Source: DATEJJ01 sp039649115 (GTDB lineage Bacteria > Actinomycetota > Actinomycetes > Mycobacteriales > Micromonosporaceae). From it: a stretch of 10,793 nt of DNA. The notes beneath the pieces were generated by a model. It saw only the letters and a program-made list of their open reading frames with translations. It was not told where the DNA came from and searched no databases. Made by a program: the position numbers and the translations under genes. Below, in pieces: positions 5,972 through 10,793 of the stretch. Numbering within the stretch: position 1 is the stretch's first letter; each line of letters begins with the position of its first letter. The DNA is taken from the NCBI GenBank assembly GCA_039649115.1, contig JBBWZQ010000108.1, positions 1 to 10,793 on the forward strand. The letters run 5' to 3'.

Positions 5972-7221
5972 TCAGACGACCAGCGCGCTCGCCCAGTGGT
6001 CCCGGGCACCGGTCACCCCCGGCGGGCAGGCGAACAGTGCCGAGCCGACGTGGTCGATGTACTCGTTGAGCGCGTCGATGCGGCCGAGCTTGCGCTGCAG
6101 CGGCACGAACTGCTTGCGCGGGTCCCGCTGGAAGGCGATGAAGAACAGGCCGCGTCCAGTTCGCCGCTCGACGCGGTGATGCCGTCGGTGAACGAGTACC
6201 CGCGCCGCAGGATCCGCAGGCCGTCGTTGTTCTCGTGTGCGACGAGCGCCACGTGCGAGTCCGCCGGGATGACCGGCTCGCCGCCGGCGTCCCTGGCCGA
6301 GAAGTCCGGCGTGTCGCGCTCCCTGCTCCCCGTCAGCGGCGCACCGGAGTACTTGAACCGGCCGACCACGTTCTGCTGGTCGGCCAGGTAGTCGCGGTCC
6401 CACGCTTCGATGCGCATCGTGATGCGGCGGGCCACCAGGTAGCTGCCGCCGCGCATCCACGCCTGGTCGGTCTCGCCGGCGACCCAGACGTGCTGGTTCA
6501 TCAACGCCTCGTCGCTGCCGTCGATGTTGCGTGTGCCGTCCTTGAATCCCATGAGGTTGCGCGGGGTCTCCTGGTCGGCCCCGTTCGAGGTCGCCTTGCC
6601 GAAGCCCAGCTGCGACCAGCGCATCACGACCGTGCCCCGGCCCAGCCGGGCCAGGTTCCGGATCGCGTGGAAGGCGACCAGCGGATCGTCCGAGCACGCC
6701 TGGATGACCAGATCCCCGTTGCTGCGACTGGCGTCGAGGCGCTCCGGTGGCAGCCGCGGGAGGTCGGCGAGCGCGGCCGGCCGCCGGTCCGCGAGCCCGA
6801 ACCGGTCGTCGAACAGCGACGGCCCGACCCCGAACGTGACGGTGAGGTGGGCCGGGGACGCGCCATAGGCCTCGCCGGTGTCCGCCGGTGGCGCGGCGGG
6901 CGTGGTGTTGTCCCCGGGTACCGGCCTGCCCTCGGTCATCGCCGCGGCCGCCGCGGTCCAGGTGCGCAGCAGCTCGCGCAGGGCGGCCCGGTTCTGCGCG
7001 ACGCTGCCGGTCACGGTGAGGTCGTAGGCGGCGAAGGCCAGCCTGGCGGGCGCCGGCGTGGCGATGCCGGCCTGGTGCCGGCCGAAGAAGGCCACCCGGT
7101 CGGCCCGGGCCGCGGTCGGGTCGCCGCCCGACTTCGCTTCACAAGCGGCGAGGGTACCGGCGGCGAGCGCCGCTCCGCCGAAGGTGAACAACCCCCGCCG
7201 GGTACTCCGTAGCCGCGTCAT
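5972..7221 (-). pseudogene. efeB: EfeB, Tat-exported DyP-type heme peroxidase, frameshifted near 6150
   Basis: Third gene of the efeUOB iron-uptake operon. EfeB is a periplasmic or cell-surface heme peroxidase of the DyP family that is thought to oxidise ferrous iron (or act on heme) for EfeU/EfeO. ATG 7221 overlaps the efeO stop as ATGA. The N-terminus has a twin-arginine signal (STRRGLFTFGGAALAAGTLA). The DyP motif GFKDGTRN holds the catalytic Asp (about residue 228). DSHVALVAHENN holds the proximal heme His (about 323), and RILRRGYSF the distal Arg region. After SGELDA (about residue 357) the frame breaks: the expected continuation GLFFIAFQRDPRKQF and a normal end at TGA 5972 lie in the next frame. 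Adding one C to the CC at 6150-6151 (one G on the coding strand) restores 416 residues. As written, translation runs 402 residues to a stop at 6013 with a nonsense tail. A sequencing error or a genuine recent mutation are both possible. Confidence 0.88.
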
Positions 7222-8357
7222 GCCGCCACCTTCGCCGCCACCTGGGACAGCGGCTCGGCCAGCGCGTCCACCTTCTGGGTGAGCACCCGCCGGTGCGCTT
7301 CGTCCACAGTGGAGTAGTCCACGTCCGTGCCGTACCCGGCGAGCGCGGCCCGTACGTCCGCGAACTTCTGCGTAACCGTACCCGCGAGGTCGGCGTCCAC
7401 CACGCGTAGCGCCGGTACCAGAAGGTCGAACGCCCTCCTCGCACCGTCCACATTGGCCCGGAAGTCGGACAGGTCGGTGTGGCTGTACCGGTCCTCCTCC
7501 CCGGTTATCTTGTGCGCGGCCACCTCGTTCAGCAGTTCCGTAGCCCCGTTGGCCAGCTGGGCCGGTTGGTACGCGGCGGTCCCGACCAGCCCGCGCAGCT
7601 TGGCCACGTCGGCGTCCAGCTTGTCGGCCACCGGCCGCATGCCGGCGCTGGACCTGTCCTGCCACAGCGCCTTCTCGATCCGGTGGAAGCCGGTCCACTG
7701 GCCCGGATCGTCCACATTGTCCACTCGGGCGTCGATCTGCGGGTCGAGATCCCCGAAGCTCTCCGCGACCGGCTCGATCTCCTCGTAGTAGTAGCGAGCC
7801 TTCGCGTACAACGGCTTGGCCCGGCTCAGGTCCCCCGCCCGTACCGCGTCGGTGAACTGCTTCGTGGCCGGCACCAGCTTCGCCACCTCGCCGATGACGT
7901 ACCGCTGGTACCCGGCGACCGCCTGGTCGAGGGCCGCGGTCACGGCCGGGTCCCGCGACGCCGCGGAAGCGGTACCGGTGACCGTGAAGTCCCAGCTGTC
8001 CTTCTCGGCGTTCGGGCAGACCATCGCGTACGTGCCGGGCTTGAGGTCGAGCGTGAAAGAGCCGGACAGGCCGGGTGCCACGTTCTCCTTCTCTCCGAGG
8101 ATCGTGTCACCCTGCTTGAGCTCCGCCTCGGTCACCGCGCTCGCGTCCTTGTTGCTGATCCGGAAGACGACGGCGCCGGCCGGCGCCGTGGCCGGATCGG
8201 GCGCACAGCCCGCGTCCGTGATCTCGACCGCGATCGTGGTGGCGCCGTTCCCGTTCGACTGGCTCCCGGCCTTGTCCTTGGCACATCCCGCGCCCGCCAT
8301 GCCGATGAGGACCAGCGTGGCTCCGGTGCGCAGCAGAGCTGTCGATCGTGTGGGCAT
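7218..8357 (-). CDS. efeO: EfeO, iron-binding lipoprotein with cupredoxin and imelysin-like (M75) domains
   Basis: A 379-residue extracytoplasmic component of the EfeUOB iron transporter. MPTRSTALLRTGATLVLIGM followed by AGAGC is a lipoprotein signal, with Cys25 as the lipidation site. Residues about 38-130 form the cupredoxin-like domain with the conserved pair C51 (DAGCAPDP) and C114 (AMVCPNAEKDSWDF), implicated in metal binding or redox. From about 140 onward is the imelysin/M75 domain, with its HxxE metal motif H225-R-I-E228 in TGFHRIEKALW. ATG 8357 is chosen because AAGGAG lies 9 nt upstream and the signal peptide begins there; an upstream in-frame start at 8462 would overlap efeU and bury the signal peptide. 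It follows efeU after 46 nt and overlaps efeB by ATGA, so EfeO and EfeB are translationally coupled. Confidence 0.95.
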   Translation of the reverse strand: MPTRSTALLRTGATLVLIGMAGAGCAKDKAGSQSNGNGATTIAVEITDAGCAPDPATAPAGAVVFRISNKDASAVTEAELKQGDTILGEKENVAPGLSGSFTLDLKPGTYAMVCPNAEKDSWDFTVTGTASAASRDPAVTAALDQAVAGYQRYVIGEVAKLVPATKQFTDAVRAGDLSRAKPLYAKARYYYEEIEPVAESFGDLDPQIDARVDNVDDPGQWTGFHRIEKALWQDRSSAGMRPVADKLDADVAKLRGLVGTAAYQPAQLANGATELLNEVAAHKITGEEDRYSHTDLSDFRANVDGARRAFDLLVPALRVVDADLAGTVTQKFADVRAALAGYGTDVDYSTVDEAHRRVLTQKVDALAEPLSQVAAKVAA

Positions 8358-8366
8358 GCTGAAGCG

Positions 8367-8372
8367 CTCCTT
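8367..8372 (-). promoter_or_regulatory. Ribosome binding site of efeO
   Basis: AAGGAG on the minus strand, 9 nt before ATG 8357. It fixes the efeO start over an upstream in-frame ATG. The local sequence (AAGGAGCG) also occurs before efeU. Confidence 0.85.
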
Positions 8373-8403
8373 CGCGCGGAGTTGGCGTGTCCCGGGTGAT
8401 GGA

Positions 8404-9258
8404 TCAGGCGGCGGCGGACGCAGGTACCTGCTCGACGGCGCGGGACGGCTTCCCGCGGCCACGGCGGGGCCAGCCGACGTAGGCCAGCATCGGCACCGCG
8501 TAGAGCAGGTAGGCGATCGTCTCGATCACGGTCGGCCGGGGCTGCAGCCCGAGCACGCCGGTCAGCAGCGAGGCGGTGACGGTACCCGGGCGCACCAGCC
8601 AGCTCAGGTTGACGGCCTCGGCCTGGCCGAGGTTGAGCCAGCCGGCCTCGTGCGCGGTGTGCGTCACGGTCATCGCGAGCCCCGCCGCCACGAGCACCAG
8701 GACCAGCCCGGTGATCTTGAAGAACCGGCCCAGGTTGAGCCGGAGCCCGCCCCGGTAGATGCCGAACCCGATGACGATCGCGATCGCGATGCCCAGGAAC
8801 GCGCCGGTGGCGCCCAGCCCGGCGCTCGTACTGTTCTGGATCACGGATACCAGGAAGACCGAGGTCTCGAAGCCCTCCCGCAGCACCGCGAGGAAGGCCA
8901 TGACCACCAGCGCGCGGGCCGAGCCGGTGGCCAGCGCGTCCGCCGCCGCGCCCTCCAGGTCCTTCTTCATGCCCCGGGCGTGCCGGGTCATCCACACGAT
9001 CATGAAAGTGACCATGACGACGGCGAGCGCGCCGATCACGGTCTCCAGGCCCTCCTGAGCCTGCTGCGGCAGCTCGCGCGAGAGGGTCACGAGCCCGATC
9101 CCGATGGCCAGGCACAGCGCGACCGCGGCGGCGACCCCGATCCACATCTGGCGCAGCGCGTCGCGGCGGCCGGCCTTGCCCACGAACGCGGCGACGATAC
9201 CGACGATGAGAGACGCCTCGACGCCCTCCCGCAGTCCGATCACGAGAGTCGGAATCAT
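8404..9258 (-). CDS. efeU: EfeU, FTR1-type ferric iron permease
   Basis: A 284-residue polytopic membrane protein, the permease of the EfeUOB system, homologous to the yeast Ftr1 iron permease. The two REXXE iron-transport motifs are intact: REGVE at residues 10-14 and REGFE at 127-131, each within a hydrophobic segment (MIPTLVIGL before the first, ALVVMAFLAVL before the second). About seven membrane helices can be traced, including VAAAVALCLAIGIGLVTL, VIGALAVVMVTFMIVWM, LGIAIAIVIGFGIY and GLVLVLVAAGLAMTV. The C-terminus is short, basic and alanine-rich (WPRRGRGKPSRAVEQ). ATG 9258 has AAGGAG 8 nt upstream. It is the first gene of the operon, directly downstream of two IdeR/DtxR-type boxes. 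Length and motif content are those of a functional family member. Confidence 0.96.
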   Translation of the reverse strand: MIPTLVIGLREGVEASLIVGIVAAFVGKAGRRDALRQMWIGVAAAVALCLAIGIGLVTLSRELPQQAQEGLETVIGALAVVMVTFMIVWMTRHARGMKKDLEGAAADALATGSARALVVMAFLAVLREGFETSVFLVSVIQNSTSAGLGATGAFLGIAIAIVIGFGIYRGGLRLNLGRFFKITGLVLVLVAAGLAMTVTHTAHEAGWLNLGQAEAVNLSWLVRPGTVTASLLTGVLGLQPRPTVIETIAYLLYAVPMLAYVGWPRRGRGKPSRAVEQVPASAAA

Positions 9259-9266
9259 CCCGAACG

Positions 9267-9272
9267 CTCCTT
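9267..9272 (-). promoter_or_regulatory. Ribosome binding site of efeU
   Basis: AAGGAG on the minus strand, 8 nt before ATG 9258. Confidence 0.85.
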
Positions 9273-9291
9273 CCCGGCGACCCTCCCCAAC

Positions 9292-9310
9292 GCAGGTTAG
9301 GCTAACCTAA
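9292..9310 (-). promoter_or_regulatory. IdeR/DtxR-type iron box 1
   Basis: GCAGGTTAGGCTAACCTAA matches 17 of 19 positions of the known actinobacterial IdeR/DtxR box (TTAGGTTAGGCTAACCTAA). It has perfect 7-bp arms AGGTTAG and CTAACCT around a central G (9301). It overlaps the predicted -10 element of the efe promoter, so iron-loaded IdeR/DmdR/DtxR should block transcription when iron is plentiful. Confidence 0.93.
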
Positions 9311-9328
9311 GCCCTTCTACTTAGGCAA
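9299..9328 (-). promoter_or_regulatory. Probable efeUOB promoter
   Basis: On the minus strand TTGCCT (9328-9323, -35 like) and TAGCCT (9304-9299, -10, TANNNT) are separated by 18 nt. The -10 lies inside iron box 1 and the -35 inside iron box 2. Transcription would begin near 9292, leaving a short leader with the efeU AAGGAG site. Confidence 0.55.
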
Positions 9329-9339
9329 GGCGACCCTAA
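9321..9339 (-). promoter_or_regulatory. IdeR/DtxR-type iron box 2 (weaker)
   Basis: TTAGGCAAGGCGACCCTAA matches 15 of 19 positions of the same consensus, including both outer TTAGG/CCTAA half-sites. Its centre (9330) is 29 bp from the centre of box 1. It overlaps the predicted -35. Lower affinity than box 1 is expected. Confidence 0.65.
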
Positions 9340-9343
9340 CAAG

Positions 9344-9376
9344 AAGGCCGCCCTCCCGCACGGGGAGAGCGGCCTT
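9344..9376 (-). terminator. Intrinsic terminator of ahcY
   Basis: AAGGCCGC (9344-9351) pairs with GCGGCCTT (9369-9376). The stem continues inward with a five-pair CTCCC/GGGAG segment and a 5-nt loop (9358-9362), giving a 14-bp stem. Position 9352/9368 is C·A if read on the plus strand but a G·U wobble on the minus strand, and CTTGTTAG follows on that strand. Both facts orient it to ahcY, whose stop lies 14 bases upstream. It separates ahcY from the iron-regulated efe promoter. Confidence 0.88.
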
Positions 9377-9390
9377 TGCGGCGCCGTGTT

Positions 9391-10793
9391 TCAGTAGCGG
9401 TAGTGGTCCGACTTGTACGGACCCTCGACCGGTACGCCGAGGTAGGCGGCCTGGTCCTTGGACAACTCGGTGAGCTTGACGCCCAGCGCGCCCAGGTGCA
9501 GCCGGGCCACCTTCTCGTCCAGGTGCTTGGGCAGCCGGTACACCCCCAGCGGGTACTGCCCGGTCTTGGTGAACAACTCGATCTGCGCGATCACCTGATT
9601 GCTGAACGAGTTGGACATCACGAAGCTCGGATGCCCGGTGGCGTTGCCCAGATTCAGCAGCCGACCCTCGGACAGCACAATGATCGCGTGACCGTCCGCG
9701 AACACCCACTCGTCCACCTGCGGCTTGACGGTGACCCGCTGGATCCCCGGCAACCGGCCCAGCCCGGCCATGTCGATCTCGTTGTCGAAGTGACCGATGT
9801 TACCCACGATCGCCTGGTGCTTCATCCGCGACATCTGCTCCGCGGTGATCACGTTCTTACAGCCGGTCGCACTCACGAAGATGTCCGCGACACCCACCAC
9901 GTCATCCACAGTCGACACCTGATACCCGTCCATCGCGGCCTGCAACGCGCAGATCGGATCCACCTCGGTCACGATCACCCGGGCACCCTGACCGCGCAGC
10001 GACTCCGCGCACCCCTTGCCCACGTCCCCGTACCCGCACACCACCGCCACCTTGCCGCCGATCAACACGTCGGTGGCCCGGTTGATGCCGTCGATGAGCG
10101 AGTGCCGGCAACCATACCGGTTGTCGAACTTCGACTTGGTCACCGAGTCGTTCACATTGATCGCCGGGAACAACAGACTCCCGCTGGCGAGCATCTCGTA
10201 CAGCCGGTGCACACCCGTAGTGGTCTCCTCGGTGACCCCCTTGACCGCGGCCGACACCCGACCCCACCGCCGCGGATCATCCACGAGCGAACGGCGCAAC
10301 ACCTCCAGAATGACCGCGTACTCCTCGCTGTCCTCCGACGTGGTGGCCGGCACCGCACCGGCCCGCTCGAACTCCGCACCCTTGTGCACCAGCAGGGTGG
10401 CGTCACCACCGTCGTCGAGAATCATGTTGGGGCCGCCGCCGTCAGGCCACAACAACACCTGCTCGGTACACCACCAGTACTCCGGCAGACTCTCCCCCTT
10501 CCACGCGTACACCGGCACCCCCGAGGGAGCCTCCGGAGTCCCTCGCGGACCAACCGCGACGGCCGCGGCGGCGTGGTCCTGCGTCGAGAAGATGTTGCAG
10601 CTGGCCCAGCGCACCCGCGCACCCAACGCCACCAGCGTCTCGATCAACACCGCGGTCTGGATCGTCATGTGCAGCGACCCGGTGATCCGGGCACCACCCA
10701 ACGGCTGGCTGCCCGCATACTCCTCACGAAGCGCCATCAGGCCCGGCATCTCGTGCTCGGCAAGCTGGATCTCCTTGCGCCCGAAGGCCGCCA
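9391..10793 (-). CDS. ahcY: Adenosylhomocysteinase (S-adenosyl-L-homocysteine hydrolase), 5' end outside window
   Basis: Cytosolic NAD-dependent enzyme that reversibly splits S-adenosylhomocysteine into adenosine and homocysteine, relieving product inhibition of methyltransferases and feeding the methionine/SAM cycle. About 466 residues are visible from AFGRKEIQLAEHEMPGLMAL to the characteristic C-terminus KSDHYRY; perhaps 15-30 N-terminal residues are missing. Landmarks are the substrate region ITGSLHMTIQTAVLIETL, EETTTGVHRLYEM, the catalytic Lys/Asp segment INVNDSVTKSKFDNRYGCRH, the NAD-binding VVCGYGDVGKG, and NIGHFDNEIDM. A bacterial-type insertion is present around PVYAWKGESLPEYWWCTEQ. 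ATG 10749 is an internal methionine and not the start. No frame breaks are seen. Its promoter and any regulation lie outside the window, and a strong terminator follows the stop. Confidence 0.97.
   Translation of the reverse strand, partial: AAFGRKEIQLAEHEMPGLMALREEYAGSQPLGGARITGSLHMTIQTAVLIETLVALGARVRWASCNIFSTQDHAAAAVAVGPRGTPEAPSGVPVYAWKGESLPEYWWCTEQVLLWPDGGGPNMILDDGGDATLLVHKGAEFERAGAVPATTSEDSEEYAVILEVLRRSLVDDPRRWGRVSAAVKGVTEETTTGVHRLYEMLASGSLLFPAINVNDSVTKSKFDNRYGCRHSLIDGINRATDVLIGGKVAVVCGYGDVGKGCAESLRGQGARVIVTEVDPICALQAAMDGYQVSTVDDVVGVADIFVSATGCKNVITAEQMSRMKHQAIVGNIGHFDNEIDMAGLGRLPGIQRVTVKPQVDEWVFADGHAIIVLSEGRLLNLGNATGHPSFVMSNSFSNQVIAQIELFTKTGQYPLGVYRLPKHLDEKVARLHLGALGVKLTELSKDQAAYLGVPVEGPYKSDHYRY

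Noticed and set aside
6140..6160. Programmed ribosomal frameshift in efeB
   Set aside because: There is no slippery heptamer, stimulatory hairpin or internal Shine-Dalgarno site that I can recognise, and DyP peroxidases are not known to be made this way. A one-base deletion or sequencing error is simpler.
7302..7725. Cluster of GTCCACA/TTGTCCAC words resembling DnaA boxes, suggesting an origin
   Set aside because: All lie inside the efeO coding region, where GTG-GAC (Val-Asp) codon pairs explain them. There is no A+T-rich unwinding element, dnaA or dnaN nearby.
8358..8462. Upstream start for efeO at 8462
   Set aside because: It would overlap the end of efeU and push the lipoprotein signal peptide inside the protein. 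ATG 8357 has a well-placed AAGGAG.
9317..9709. Small minus-strand frame overlapping the ahcY 3' end, terminator and iron boxes
   Set aside because: It is out of frame with ahcY, crosses an intrinsic terminator and shows no recognisable protein features.

Overview
The window is about 10.8 kb of very G+C-rich DNA. G or C dominates third codon positions, GTG starts occur, and Shine-Dalgarno sites are AAGGAG-like. These traits, an IdeR/DtxR-type iron box and the gene content point to an actinobacterial chromosome, plausibly Micromonosporaceae (Actinoplanes/Micromonospora-like). The family assignment is inference; the phylum is well supported. Coding density is very high, and no gap between genes exceeds about 135 bp. 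There is no rRNA, tRNA, CRISPR array, transposase or phage gene.

Left third (1-4168): the actinobacterial MoxR / DUF58 / SpoIIM / RDD neighbourhood. A MoxR AAA+ ATPase (5' end outside the window) and a DUF58 protein run rightward. A SpoIIM-family membrane protein converges on DUF58 and shares a CTAG stop with it. An RDD-family membrane protein diverges from SpoIIM across only 27 bp. Such clusters are thought to encode an envelope-linked chaperone/assembly system whose substrate is unknown. Between moxR and DUF58 a 32-bp unit is tandemly duplicated, creating a chain of three tiny ORFs joined by ATGA/GTGA overlaps.

Middle (4169-5971): a solitary family-5 solute-binding lipoprotein with no permease or ATPase beside it. 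A 21-bp palindrome separates it from the RDD gene. It is probably transcribed as a leaderless mRNA.

Right (5972-9340): a leftward efeU-efeO-efeB iron-uptake operon (FTR1-type permease, cupredoxin/imelysin-like lipoprotein, Tat-exported DyP-type heme peroxidase). Its promoter overlaps two tandem IdeR/DtxR-type boxes, so iron repression is expected. In this sequence efeB carries a one-base frameshift near 6150 that replaces the conserved C-terminus.

Far right (9344-10793): a strong intrinsic terminator and the 3' part of ahcY (S-adenosylhomocysteine hydrolase), whose start lies outside the window.

Most content is recognisable. The most unusual features are the coupled mini-ORF repeat at 802-888, the efeB frameshift, and the strong excess of GGTACC across the window.
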